Source: an uncultured Lachnospiraceae bacterium
Lineage (GTDB): Bacteria > Bacillota > Clostridia > Lachnospirales > Lachnospiraceae
DNA length: 64,000 nucleotides
Assembly: GCA_946546945.1 (NCBI GenBank)
Contig: CAMNOU010000002.1
Span: 62,001-126,000 of the forward strand
Direction of reading: 5' to 3'
Of the stretch, positions 18,494-27,797 are shown one piece after another. Under the pieces are notes generated by a model. That model made no database searches, was not told where the DNA came from, and saw nothing but the letters and a program-made list of their open reading frames with translations. The translations under genes and the position numbers were made by a program. Positions within the stretch are counted from its first letter, which is position 1, and every line of letters begins with the position of its first letter.

Positions 18494-19501
18494 ATGGTAT
18501 CCGTGATCATACCGGCGCATAATGCCGAAAAGACAATTGAACGGGCCGTTGTCAGCGCTGCGCAGCTGCTTCCTGACAGCGAGATCATTGTGGTGGAAAA
18601 CGGGTCAGAAGACGCAACACAGGCTGTCGTAAAGAAACTGCAGAAAGAGATCCGGAATCTGATTCTGATTTTTTCGGACTCCGGTGTGTCAAAGGCGAGA
18701 AATGCGGGCCTGGCCTGTGCTTCGGGAGAATGGATCCTTTTTCTGGATGCGGATGACTATCTGGAGAAGGAGGCCGGGCCTGTGCTGAATAAATGCGCGG
18801 CAGACCGTTCGGCCGACCTGTGGCTGTTCGGGCACCATGCGGGAAGCAGGGAACGGTCCGTTACGGATGGCGGACAGGAGGAGATCTATCCTGCCGGCAG
18901 GATCACGGAAGCGCGCGTGAGAATGCTTCATGATCCCACCCGGTACATGCAGGTCTGGGGAAAGCTGTTTCAGCATTCCATTATCCGGAAAGAAAACCTG
19001 AAGTTTGATGAACAGCTTACATTATCGGAAGACAGCGATTTTACTCTGCGCTATACCCGATTCTGTAAAAAAATCTGTTTTTCGCCCTGTGTGATGTACC
19101 ATTATTCTGTTGATAACGTTTCCGCAATGCGCCAGTATGACGGAACAAAGGCGCAGAGGTATGTGCGGGCGATGCAGGAAACCGGGAAAAAGATGGAAGG
19201 CGAAGAAGACGAGATCCGGGACGCGTTTCGCAGGTATGTCCTGATGCATATGAATATTGCGATGGTCAGGGAGATCTTTGCGGAAGGGAACCGGAGCAGT
19301 GCGGCACAGAAAAGAGAACAGATGGCCGCCCTGGCAGGGACAGACGTTTTTGCGGAGGCGATCGCGGATACAAAAGCGGGGGAGTGCCGGAATCTCCGGA
19401 TGCTTCCGATCCTGTTTCTGAAGAAACACCTTTACCGTCCCGCGGCTTTGATTTATCGCGCAAGGGTCAGACAGAATGCCCGCAGACAGATAAGAGGATG
19501 A
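18494..19501 (+). CDS. Family 2 glycosyltransferase
   Basis: A 335-residue GT-A enzyme. MVSVIIPAHNAEKTIERAV opens the nucleotide-sugar binding domain, VVENGSEDAT is the following loop, and ILFLDADDYL carries the DxD metal-binding motif. LTLSEDSDFTLRY contains the ED motif that usually supplies the catalytic base. The ATG has GAAGGTGACCAGG upstream; the longer track ORF starts inside the DUF4422 gene. It probably adds one residue to the lipid-linked repeat unit. Confidence 0.88.
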   Translation: MVSVIIPAHNAEKTIERAVVSAAQLLPDSEIIVVENGSEDATQAVVKKLQKEIRNLILIFSDSGVSKARNAGLACASGEWILFLDADDYLEKEAGPVLNKCAADRSADLWLFGHHAGSRERSVTDGGQEEIYPAGRITEARVRMLHDPTRYMQVWGKLFQHSIIRKENLKFDEQLTLSEDSDFTLRYTRFCKKICFSPCVMYHYSVDNVSAMRQYDGTKAQRYVRAMQETGKKMEGEEDEIRDAFRRYVLMHMNIAMVREIFAEGNRSSAAQKREQMAALAGTDVFAEAIADTKAGECRNLRMLPILFLKKHLYRPAALIYRARVRQNARRQIRG

Positions 19502-19507
19502 GGGATC

Positions 19508-20617
19508 ATGTTGAGAATACTTGTTTTTGGAATGACAGAAAACCCGGGGGGAGTGGAAAGTTTTCTGGTCAATTATTACCGGCATATCGACAGAAATTCG
19601 ATACAGCTGGATTTTTTATGCAACTCCCATGAACCGGTGGCGTATGAAGAGGAGCTTCTGGCCCTCGGAGGACGTACCTTCCATATTACGGCGCGCAGCA
19701 GGAACCGGGCCTTATACAGGCAGGAGCTGGAGAAGGTGTTTCGGGAACATGCTTCCGAGTGGAAGGCAATCTGGGTGAATGTCAGCAGTCTGGCCAATAT
19801 TGATTATCTGAAGATCGCCAGACGCTATGGGATACCCAGGAGGATCATACACAGTCATAATTCACAGAATATGGATTCGAAATTACGAGGCCTGCTCCAT
19901 AAATGGAACAGACTTTTTGTGCATAAATACGCAACGGATTTCTGGGCTTGTTCAGAGGATGCGGCCCGCTGGTTCTATTCAGAAAAACTGATGGAGCGCA
20001 CCGTGGTCATACGCAATGCCATTGAGGTCGACCGGCTTTCCTACGATGAGACCAGGCGCCGCCAGATCCGGGAAATGCTGGGACTGAAGGACGAATTTGT
20101 GATCGGGAATGTCGGGAGACTTCATTTCCAGAAGAACCAGTCTTTCATGCTGGATATCTACCGTGCGTTTCTGGACAGGTGTCCCGGCTCCCGGCTGGTT
20201 CTGGTAGGACAGGGAGAGGATGAGCAGATGCTCAGAGAAAAGTGTGCAGCGTTAAAGATGACCGACCGGGTGATTTTTGCCGGCGTTCAGAAAAATGTGG
20301 ACGCGTGGCTAAGCGCATTTGACCTGTTTTTGTTCCCCTCTGTATTTGAAGGACTCAGCATTGCAGCGCTGGAGGCGCAGGCAAACGGGATACCGGTACT
20401 GGCTTCCGAGGGCGTGGTCCCCAAAGATGTCCGCCTGAACCGGAATTTTGTTTTCTGCAGCCTGGAGCAGGGCCCTGAAAAATGGGCGGAGAAGATCCTG
20501 GAGATGCAGCGCGACTCGGTTCGCCTGAGTCCGGATGAGGTTAAGAAGGCTTTTACAGAGAAGGGATATGAGATCGGCGCGGAAGCGGTCCGGCTGGAAA
20601 GGCTGTTGGTGGAATAG
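19508..20617 (+). CDS. Family 1/4 GT-B glycosyltransferase
   Basis: A 369-residue retaining GT-B transferase. GGVESFLVNYYRHID is the N-terminal acceptor-domain signature, GNVGRLHFQKNQSFML opens the C-terminal donor domain, and FPSVFEGLSIAALEAQA contains the EX7E motif of GT4 enzymes. It starts 6 bp after the GT2 gene, with GATGAGGGATC upstream. The donor sugar is not known. It belongs to the same transferase block as its neighbours. Confidence 0.88.
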   Translation: MLRILVFGMTENPGGVESFLVNYYRHIDRNSIQLDFLCNSHEPVAYEEELLALGGRTFHITARSRNRALYRQELEKVFREHASEWKAIWVNVSSLANIDYLKIARRYGIPRRIIHSHNSQNMDSKLRGLLHKWNRLFVHKYATDFWACSEDAARWFYSEKLMERTVVIRNAIEVDRLSYDETRRRQIREMLGLKDEFVIGNVGRLHFQKNQSFMLDIYRAFLDRCPGSRLVLVGQGEDEQMLREKCAALKMTDRVIFAGVQKNVDAWLSAFDLFLFPSVFEGLSIAALEAQANGIPVLASEGVVPKDVRLNRNFVFCSLEQGPEKWAEKILEMQRDSVRLSPDEVKKAFTEKGYEIGAEAVRLERLLVE

Positions 20618-20618
20618 A

Positions 20619-21686
20619 ATGAAACTGTTTCAAATTACAGAAGTGACAGAGAGTTTTAATCATGCGGGATCCAAGGCAACGGCGGATATTGCGGTGATCG
20701 CGGAGGAACTCGGCTTTTCAAAGATCCCGGTGCGGATGGATTCGAGCCGGGAGAATGCAATCGGCAAGGTACAGCGGCAGTGGGGGTATTTCCGGGACTG
20801 GAGACGGTGCGGGAAAGAGATCCCTGAAGGAGCGGCCGTTCTGCTGCAGCATCCGTTTCATTATAAACAGCTGACGCGGGAGAAGACACTGCGGAAACTG
20901 AAAGAAGAAAAGAAGGTCCGTTTTATTTCTCTGATCCATGATGTGGAGGAACTGAGGGCTTTTCGATACAGTGATTACTATGCCCGGGAGTTTCAGACCA
21001 TGCTTGCGCTGGCGGATGTTCTCATTGTGCATAATGATGTCATGCGGGAGTGGTTCATTCAAAAGGGGGTTCCCGAAAAAAACCTGGTCTCCCTGGAGAT
21101 CTTTGACTATCTTCAGAAACCGGATCCGGAGAAGAAAGCTGTTTTTTCGGGCAGTATTTCGATTGCCGGAAATCTGGATACGCAAAAGTGCGGATATATT
21201 GCCGGGCTGGGGGAATTGAAGAATGTGAAGGTGAATCTGTACGGACCCAATTTTGATGAAAGGCTGAAGGAGAATCCCAATATCGTTTATCACGGATCCT
21301 TCCCGGTCGATGAGATTCCGGGAAAACTGACGGAGGGATTCGGCCTGGTGTGGGACGGAGCCGGCCTGAATGGCTGTGAGGGACTGTCCGGGCAGTATCT
21401 CCGGTATAATAATCCGCATAAGTTATCACTCTATCTGTCTTCCGGAATCCCTGTTATTATATGGAAGGAAGCCGCAGAAGCTTCGTTTGTGAAGAAGAAC
21501 CATGCGGGCCTTTGCGTGGACCGGGTCAGCGACCTGGAAAAGATCCTTCCCGGAATGACGGAGGAGGAATATCAGGGATACACGGACTCTATTGCGGCAA
21601 TCCAAAACAGGCTGCAGACCGGGTACTATGCAAGAAAGGCAATACAGGAAGCATTGGAAAGACTGGAAAGCAGGCAGACGCTATGA
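20619..21686 (+). CDS. Galactofuranosyltransferase-like glycosyltransferase
   Basis: A 355-residue protein resembling the GT-B enzymes annotated as beta-1,6-galactofuranosyltransferases or Gtf3-like transferases. SFNHAGSKATADI near the N-terminus, FISLIHDVEELR near residue 105, IVHNDVMREWF near 137 and YNNPHKLSLYLSSGIPVIIW near 268-287 are the family's typical segments. The ATG chosen directly follows the GT4 stop; the track start lies in that gene. It suggests, without proving, that galactofuranose is a component of the glycan. The end overlaps the next gene by ATGA. Confidence 0.75.
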   Translation: MKLFQITEVTESFNHAGSKATADIAVIAEELGFSKIPVRMDSSRENAIGKVQRQWGYFRDWRRCGKEIPEGAAVLLQHPFHYKQLTREKTLRKLKEEKKVRFISLIHDVEELRAFRYSDYYAREFQTMLALADVLIVHNDVMREWFIQKGVPEKNLVSLEIFDYLQKPDPEKKAVFSGSISIAGNLDTQKCGYIAGLGELKNVKVNLYGPNFDERLKENPNIVYHGSFPVDEIPGKLTEGFGLVWDGAGLNGCEGLSGQYLRYNNPHKLSLYLSSGIPVIIWKEAAEASFVKKNHAGLCVDRVSDLEKILPGMTEEEYQGYTDSIAAIQNRLQTGYYARKAIQEALERLESRQTL

Positions 21687-22708
21687 GACACAGGGAAATG
21701 CTTACAGTAAAAAACGGAAGAATCGGGCAGATGGATTATCTGAAGGGGATCTCCATCCTGACCATCGTGCTGATGCATCTGATCCAGGGGTATATCCCGG
21801 GCGTCCCGTCGGCGGTGCGGACTGCATCGAGCATCGGAGGCACAGGTGTCCATGTATTTTTTCTCTGTTCGGGAGTGGGACTCTATTACAGTTATTTAAA
21901 ACACAGGGTTTCTTTTACGGAATTTCTGAAAAAGAAGTTCCGCAGGCTTTATCTTCCGTATATTTTGGTTATTCTTATTTCCTTCCTGCTGCCCTGGATG
22001 TATGCGGGAAGCGGCAGAGTTACGGCACTTTTAAGCCATGTATTTTTGTTTAAGATGTTTGTTCCGGAATACGAACAGAGTTTTGGGGTCCAGATGTGGT
22101 TCATTTCCACAATCATACAGCTGTATCTGCTGTTTATTCCGATGTGCAGACTGAAGGAGAAGGTGAGAAAAAACCGTTCTTTCTTCGGAATTTTTCTCGG
22201 GGTCAGTGTGCTGTGGTGGATTCTGGTTTATGCCCTCGGCATAAGTGAAGTACGGGTCTGGAACAGCTTCTGCCTGCAGTATATCTGGGAGTTCGCGCTT
22301 GGCATGTGCCTCGCGGATCTGCTGAACCGGGGAAAAGAATTCAGGGCCGGCCGTGTGAAACTGTTTGCTGCGGCGGCAGCCGGAATCGGGCTGCAGACAG
22401 CCATGGCCATGCATTCCGGTGCCTGGAAAGTGTTTAACGATATACCGGCTCTGATCGGATATACCGCACTGGTTCTTCTGCTTGGCGGCATCCCGTTCAT
22501 CAGGCGGATCGGAGAAATGGTTTCCGGTTTTTCCTATGAACTGTTTCTGGTACATATCCTTGTGCTGCATACGGTTTTTCATTTTGCGGCAGCGGATTCT
22601 CTGAAGATGCAGATCGTGACGGGAATGGCCGGCTTCGCATTGAGCATGGCCGCAGGATGGCTTTATGCAGGGCTGATCCGGAAGATAAAATCCCAAAAAA
22701 AGACATGA
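21683..22708 (+). CDS. Acyltransferase family 3 membrane protein
   Basis: A 341-residue integral membrane O-acyltransferase with about ten hydrophobic segments. The N-terminal MDYLKGISILTIVLMHL contains the essential membrane-embedded histidine of the family, and GGTGVHVFFLCSGVGLYYS is the second typical block. It probably transfers acetyl or a similar group to the glycan on the outside of the cell. The ATG overlaps the previous stop. It is the last gene of the glycan locus, before a strong new promoter. Confidence 0.86.
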   Translation: MRHREMLTVKNGRIGQMDYLKGISILTIVLMHLIQGYIPGVPSAVRTASSIGGTGVHVFFLCSGVGLYYSYLKHRVSFTEFLKKKFRRLYLPYILVILISFLLPWMYAGSGRVTALLSHVFLFKMFVPEYEQSFGVQMWFISTIIQLYLLFIPMCRLKEKVRKNRSFFGIFLGVSVLWWILVYALGISEVRVWNSFCLQYIWEFALGMCLADLLNRGKEFRAGRVKLFAAAAAGIGLQTAMAMHSGAWKVFNDIPALIGYTALVLLLGGIPFIRRIGEMVSGFSYELFLVHILVLHTVFHFAAADSLKMQIVTGMAGFALSMAAGWLYAGLIRKIKSQKKT

Positions 22709-22715
22709 TTTGCTG

Positions 22716-22744
22716 TTGACAAATTTTGGAAGATGGGACATAAT
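22716..22744 (+). promoter_or_regulatory. Sigma-A promoter of the repeat-enzyme group
   Basis: TTGACA and CATAAT are separated by 17 bp, almost the consensus. Transcription should begin near 22751, leaving a leader of about 15 nt with GGAGG before the ATG at 22766. It marks a break between the glycan locus and the secreted wall enzymes. Confidence 0.85.
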
Positions 22745-22765
22745 CGTCCCTATGGAGGGTAAAAA

Positions 22766-24790
22766 ATGAAATTGAGAAAAATTAGCGTAATCTTAGCAAC
22801 TGCCCTGTGCTGCGCTGGTTTATCAGCGAATCCGGTACTGGCGGCAGATCCTGTTTCCGGGACTCCGGTACTGGAAGCAGACAGTACTTCAGCGGGTGAA
22901 GCGCAATCAGATAGAGACAGCAAAAACACGCTGGCGGAAGGTCAGGAAAATGAGAGTTCCGACGAAGTGTCCGTGACCGCGGATGACGGGACTGCCGGGG
23001 TGCTTTCCGTACAGGAAGATACACAGAATAAACCGGCAGAAGACGGTTCAGAGACTTCGGACCCAGAAGGATCCGTTCCGGGAGAGAATCCGGAAGATCC
23101 GACCGATCCGACTGATCCGACCGATCCGGGAGAAAATCCCGGAGAAGAACCGGAAAAGAAGGCTTCTGTCACTCTGAAGCAGACGGAATTGCTGATCAAT
23201 ACGATCAACACGACGCATACTATTGAAGCAGTCGTTGAAGATGCTTCCGATGATACAAAGATTACCTGGACATCTTCCAACCCTGAGGTAGCTGTTGTAG
23301 ATGCACAGACAGGTGTTATTACGACGGTTTCAAAAGGACAGACGGTCATTACGGCTACGGTATCGGACGGAGAAAACGGAAGCGCCGAATGTGTTGTCAA
23401 GGTCGACAAACTGCTGAACGGTCTGGTGAAGGATCCTACCGGCGAAACTGCGGACAAATGCTACTACAAAGACGGCGTATTTCAGGATGTTACGGATGTC
23501 CTCCAGATCGGAAAGGACGGGAGATGGTATAATCTGGTGAACGGACGCCTTCAGCCGAGTACCGTCGCACAGAATAAAAACGGCTGGTGGTTTATTAACT
23601 CCCTCGGCGTTGTAGACTTTAAGTATAACGGTTTTGCGCAGAATAAAAACGGCTGGTGGTACTGCACCAACGGCAAGGTGACCTTTAAGGAGCACAATGT
23701 CATCCAGGATACCCGCGCGCGCATCAGCGGGGCAAAGGACTGGTGGTATGTCAACGGCAGCAAAGTGCAGTTCACGAATACGGTCGCGAGAAATAAAAAC
23801 GGCTGGTGGCGCATCGAGAACGGCAAGGTCAATTTTAAGTGCAACAGCGTGGAAAAGAATGAAAACGGCTGGTGGTACATCAAAAACGGCAAGGTAGATT
23901 TCGGCTTTACCGGACTGGCCAGAAACGCGAACGGCTGGTGGCGCATTGAACATGGAAAAGTGAACTTCCAGTGCAACAGTGTAGAAAAGAATTCCTACGG
24001 CTGGTGGTATGTGAAAAACGGCAAGGTAGACTTCGGATATACCGGAGTTGCCAGAAACGCGAACGGCTGGTGGCGCATTGAGAAAGGAAAAGTCAACTTT
24101 GGCTTTAACGGCATCGCGCAGAATGAACATGGCTGGTGGTACCTGAAAAACGGCAGGGTAGACTTTGGATTCACCGGTCTGGCTCATAATCAAAACGGCT
24201 GGTGGCGCATCGAGAAAGGAAAAGTCAACTTTGGCTTTAACGGCATCGCGACCAATGCAAACGGCAGCTGGTATGTAAGGAAAGGAAAGGTGGATTTCGG
24301 CTTCAGCGGCAACGTGACCTACAACGGAAAGGTCTATACCGTGACGAAGGGAAAAGCGGAACTGTCCATCAGTGCAATCATGGATGCGAAGGCACAGGCG
24401 GCCGGCAGCGCGACGAACTGGCTGCTCATGGTAGACTATGATAACTGCTATGTCGGTGTTTACCAGAGATCCGGAGGGAACTGGAATAAAGTTCATTACT
24501 GGAGATGTTCTGCGGGAGCGCCGGATTCGGTGACTGCGCACGGCACCTTCCGTGTGACTGGAAAGGGATTGCGTTTTGGTGAGAATCACGGATATACCTG
24601 CTGGTATTATACACAGTTCTTCGGTGACTATCTGATTCACTCTGTAAAATACAACATTGGAAGCCAGACAAGCGTACAGGATGGACGTCTGGGCATGCAT
24701 ATCTCCGGCGGATGTGTCAGACTTCCGATTGAGCAGGCGAAGTGGATCCATGATAATATTCCATACAACTCAAGGGTGGTTGTATATTAG
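22766..24790 (+). CDS. Exported L,D-transpeptidase with Ig-like domain and GWW repeats
   Basis: A 674-residue exported protein. Signal peptide about 1-27 (LSANPVLAA cleavage region), acidic linker with TDPTDPTDP repeats, a BIG2/Ig-like domain about residues 132-213 (TWTSSNPEVAVVDAQTGVIT), about 12 units of the ~22-residue GWW repeat (about 250-535), then a C-terminal YkuD L,D-transpeptidase domain. The catalytic stretch is HISGGCVRLP, with the upstream histidine in YLIHSV. It should form 3-3 cross-links or attach proteins in peptidoglycan. The repeats presumably tether it to the wall. It has its own promoter and terminator. Confidence 0.9.
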   Translation: MKLRKISVILATALCCAGLSANPVLAADPVSGTPVLEADSTSAGEAQSDRDSKNTLAEGQENESSDEVSVTADDGTAGVLSVQEDTQNKPAEDGSETSDPEGSVPGENPEDPTDPTDPTDPGENPGEEPEKKASVTLKQTELLINTINTTHTIEAVVEDASDDTKITWTSSNPEVAVVDAQTGVITTVSKGQTVITATVSDGENGSAECVVKVDKLLNGLVKDPTGETADKCYYKDGVFQDVTDVLQIGKDGRWYNLVNGRLQPSTVAQNKNGWWFINSLGVVDFKYNGFAQNKNGWWYCTNGKVTFKEHNVIQDTRARISGAKDWWYVNGSKVQFTNTVARNKNGWWRIENGKVNFKCNSVEKNENGWWYIKNGKVDFGFTGLARNANGWWRIEHGKVNFQCNSVEKNSYGWWYVKNGKVDFGYTGVARNANGWWRIEKGKVNFGFNGIAQNEHGWWYLKNGRVDFGFTGLAHNQNGWWRIEKGKVNFGFNGIATNANGSWYVRKGKVDFGFSGNVTYNGKVYTVTKGKAELSISAIMDAKAQAAGSATNWLLMVDYDNCYVGVYQRSGGNWNKVHYWRCSAGAPDSVTAHGTFRVTGKGLRFGENHGYTCWYYTQFFGDYLIHSVKYNIGSQTSVQDGRLGMHISGGCVRLPIEQAKWIHDNIPYNSRVVVY

Positions 24791-24822
24791 AACGATTACG
24801 AAAGAGAAACAATGAGGGAAAA

Positions 24823-24855
24823 GGGAGCAATTAAATAAAATTGTTCCCTTTTTTT
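24823..24855 (+). terminator. Rho-independent terminator after L,D-transpeptidase gene
   Basis: GGGAGCAATT pairs with AATTGTTCCC around a 6-nt loop (one G-U pair), followed by seven T residues. It ends the monocistronic transcript started at 22751. Confidence 0.9.
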
Positions 24856-24884
24856 GCATTTCAATGCCTTTTTCGGAAATCAGG

Positions 24885-24913
24885 TGGAATTTTCTGATAT
24901 TCTATGTTAAGAT
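24885..24913 (+). promoter_or_regulatory. Candidate promoter of the seven-gene wall-enzyme operon
   Basis: TGTTAAGAT is an extended -10 element (TAAGAT at 24908) with a poor -35 box (TGGAAT) 17 bp upstream. It lies between the terminator and the SASA-esterase gene, where a promoter is required. The following genes to 38938 have gaps of 60 bp or less and no visible terminator. Confidence 0.5.
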
Positions 24914-24965
24914 AAAAAACACATTTTTTCAAAGGGTTATTTTTTTAGAAGGATAAGAGTAATTG

Positions 24966-27785
24966 ATGATGAGCCGAATTTGGAAGAAAACAGGCAGCTT
25001 GCTGCTGATCGCCATGATGACCCTTCAGGTACTGGCCTGTCCGGTCATGGCAGCGGAAGGAAATGGAGCGAATCAGGCAGCGAAAGAGGAGAAGGCTGCA
25101 GGCGGGGAAGCGTCACCGGGAGAGATTCTGACAGATGCCGGTGATTCAGAAGTCCCTGAAGACATGAGGGATTCAGACGAACCAGCCGCCCCGGCGGAGG
25201 ATTCTGCAGATTCTGTTCCGGAGGATGGACAGGAAGGGGAAAACAGCGGGAATCAGCCGGAAGAAAAGGATTCCGCAGAACAGACAGAAGAAGCAGTTAT
25301 AATAGAAGAAACAGAAGAAACGAAGGAATCAAACGGAGCAGAAGAAGTACCGGGGACGGATCTCGAAGGGCAGACCGTTGAGGAAACAGCCGTTCCGATC
25401 GAGTCGGCACCGGTCGATCTGGAACTGGTTCTTCAGTATGACGACCGCTATACGTTTGAGGATTATGAGATCGTTGATATTCCCAGACAGAACGTATTAT
25501 CCAGACAGGTGTCTCTGGGCCGCGTCCAGAGCAGTTTGGATGAGGCGGTGCTGACAAAGGTCAGCAGCTTTGAAATGAAGGCTTCCGGTGTCGGAATGGC
25601 AATCGTTTTGTTGAAAGACAAGACAGATCCGGAGCTGACCAAAACCATGCGTGTTATTGTAAAACCGGCTTCTCTGACGCTGGTATTTCTGGCCGGACAG
25701 AGCAATGCGGAGGGAATGTGCTCCGGGAATCATTATCATTCCTATCACCGGAGATTTGCTGTCAGCTGTGATCCGGGCACGGTCTATTCTACGTATGCGC
25801 CTTCGGTTCAGAGTACAGAAAGAAACTGGGCGAACAATATATCCGGAGTAACGTTCCAGAAGGGATGTACTTCCGGGAATGCCGCTGAATTTGTGTGCGG
25901 ATCCCTGACCGGTTCAAAGAGTATTGCGGGTACGGAACTGACCTATCCGGTCAACTCTCTGACATCGGAAGGAAGCGGAAAAACCGGCATGGACGGAGCG
26001 ATTGCCCGGAAATGGGCAGAACTCTCAAATGGCAAGGTATGGGTGGTGAATACGGCCAGCAGTACCACATCCATCACATCATGGGTGCCCGGCGCGGAAT
26101 GTTATGAGCGGTCGGCTGCCGTCTTAAAATATGTTTATCAGACCTATGCAGCGGAAATTGCCGCCGGACATTTTGTTCCCGGGGATAAGATTATGTTCTG
26201 GCTTCAGGGAGAGGCAGATCTGAACATGTCCGCGCAGACATATACCGCTTATTTCAAAAAAATGTACCAGGGCCTGCAGGGCAGCTATCCCATGGAGGCC
26301 ATCGGGATCATTTCGTCCCGGTCTTCCCTCGGATCCTACACCAATCAGGATGAGATTGTTATGAACGGGCCGCGCATTGCGCAGTATACCATTGCGGCAG
26401 GCACGGATTACCGGAATGTCTATATGGTCAGTAATGTGAATGAACAGTGGACCGGCAGCGAGGGAGTCAAAGCGTATTTTCGCAATGCCTATCCGGAAGG
26501 ATATCTGAATTATCCCAAAAGAGGCGTGCAGGGGGGGGCGCTTCCTTCGACGATGAGTGAAGTTCACTGGGATATCCATTATTCACAGATCGGACATAAT
26601 GAGAATGGGTTTACGGCCGCAGAAGGGCTTTATGCTGTCTTGCATAAAAAGGAAAATCTTCAGAATGTCATCTGGAGAGACCGGACCGGCAGCCCAATCT
26701 TAGATCTGAACCTGGCCAGATCGGGGAAGGAGACCCTGGTGGCAGAGGCAGTCCCGGTCTACTGTGCAAAACAGATGACGATCACCTGGTCAGGGAAAAC
26801 CAATATAGCGTCTTATTCGGGCGCAGATGCGAGTGTCACAGGGAAAACAAACGGAAGCGCTGAGCTGACTGCCATGAATGGAAATCAGAAGATTTCCTCC
26901 CTTCCCGTAACGGTCTCGGATGTCAGGGATTTTTCAGATACAGCAGGCGCAACCTATACCGGATTCTACAACCACGGAGGATCCTGGTGGTACCTGAACA
27001 ACGGACTGGCACAGAATTACTATACCGGGATCCGCCAGGATCAGGAGGGAAAAATCTCTCCGGAGAAGAACTGGTGGTATGTGAAAGACGGCAGAGTAGA
27101 TTTCTTCTTTAACGGGTTTGCGAAAAATGAGAACGGCTGGTGGTATGTGAAGAACGGGAAGGTTGACTTCAGCATTACAGAGGTTCTTCAGGATAAGTTT
27201 GGCCATATGAACACAGCAAGAGACTGGTGGTATGTAAAAAAAGGAAAGGTTTCCTTTGAAAATACGGTTGCGAAAAACGGGAATGGCTGGTGGTATATCA
27301 AAAACGGGAAAGTGGATTTCGGCTATACCGGCGTCGCGAAAAACCAGAACGGCTGGTGGCGCATTGTAAAGGGCAAAGTAGACTTTGGCTGCAACAGTGT
27401 AGAGAAAAATGAGAACGGCTGGTGGTATATCCGAAAAGGAAAGGTGGATTTCGGCTATACCGGCGTTGCGAAGAACCGATATGGCTGGTGGCGCATTGTG
27501 AAGGGCAAAGTAGACTTTGGCTGCAACAGTGTGGAGAAGAACGAGAACGGCTGGTGGTATATCAAAAACGGGAAAGTGGATTTCGGCTATACCGGCGTCG
27601 CGAAGAACCGATATGGCTGGTGGCGCATAGAAAGCGGCAAAGTGAATTTAAAGTTTAACGGGATTGCGGAAAACCAGTTTGGCTGGTGGTATATCCGAAA
27701 TGGCAAAGTGGATTTTTCCTATAATGGACAGTGGAATGGAGACGGAGTTGTATATCGTGTGGCCGCAGGCCGCGTATACAGATAG
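24966..27785 (+). CDS. Exported SGNH (SASA-type) esterase with GWW repeats
   Basis: About 939 residues. Signal peptide about 1-30 ([13 protein letters not shown]), an acidic Glu/Ser-rich linker to ~140, a Big-like region, then an SGNH esterase of the sialate O-acetylesterase (SASA) type at about 238-540. Block I is LAGQSNAEG, block III is [11 protein letters not shown], and the catalytic Asp/His block is [11 protein letters not shown]. About 12 GWW repeats end the protein, with 44-residue modules repeated almost exactly. It probably removes O-acyl groups from a surface sugar; the legionaminic acid locus upstream makes a nonulosonate an attractive substrate. TTG 24963 is an alternative start. 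Confidence 0.82.
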   Translation: MMSRIWKKTGSLLLIAMMTLQVLACPVMAAEGNGANQAAKEEKAAGGEASPGEILTDAGDSEVPEDMRDSDEPAAPAEDSADSVPEDGQEGENSGNQPEEKDSAEQTEEAVIIEETEETKESNGAEEVPGTDLEGQTVEETAVPIESAPVDLELVLQYDDRYTFEDYEIVDIPRQNVLSRQVSLGRVQSSLDEAVLTKVSSFEMKASGVGMAIVLLKDKTDPELTKTMRVIVKPASLTLVFLAGQSNAEGMCSGNHYHSYHRRFAVSCDPGTVYSTYAPSVQSTERNWANNISGVTFQKGCTSGNAAEFVCGSLTGSKSIAGTELTYPVNSLTSEGSGKTGMDGAIARKWAELSNGKVWVVNTASSTTSITSWVPGAECYERSAAVLKYVYQTYAAEIAAGHFVPGDKIMFWLQGEADLNMSAQTYTAYFKKMYQGLQGSYPMEAIGIISSRSSLGSYTNQDEIVMNGPRIAQYTIAAGTDYRNVYMVSNVNEQWTGSEGVKAYFRNAYPEGYLNYPKRGVQGGALPSTMSEVHWDIHYSQIGHNENGFTAAEGLYAVLHKKENLQNVIWRDRTGSPILDLNLARSGKETLVAEAVPVYCAKQMTITWSGKTNIASYSGADASVTGKTNGSAELTAMNGNQKISSLPVTVSDVRDFSDTAGATYTGFYNHGGSWWYLNNGLAQNYYTGIRQDQEGKISPEKNWWYVKDGRVDFFFNGFAKNENGWWYVKNGKVDFSITEVLQDKFGHMNTARDWWYVKKGKVSFENTVAKNGNGWWYIKNGKVDFGYTGVAKNQNGWWRIVKGKVDFGCNSVEKNENGWWYIRKGKVDFGYTGVAKNRYGWWRIVKGKVDFGCNSVEKNENGWWYIKNGKVDFGYTGVAKNRYGWWRIESGKVNLKFNGIAENQFGWWYIRNGKVDFSYNGQWNGDGVVYRVAAGRVYR
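27381..27644 (+). repeat. 132-bp tandem repeat coding two-unit GWW modules
   Basis: Two nearly identical 132-bp copies (44 codons, two repeat units) follow each other in frame; GACTTTGGCTGCAACAGTG occurs at 27381 and 27513. This indicates recent duplication or homogenisation inside the binding array. Confidence 0.8.
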
Positions 27786-27797
27786 GAGATTAAGACA

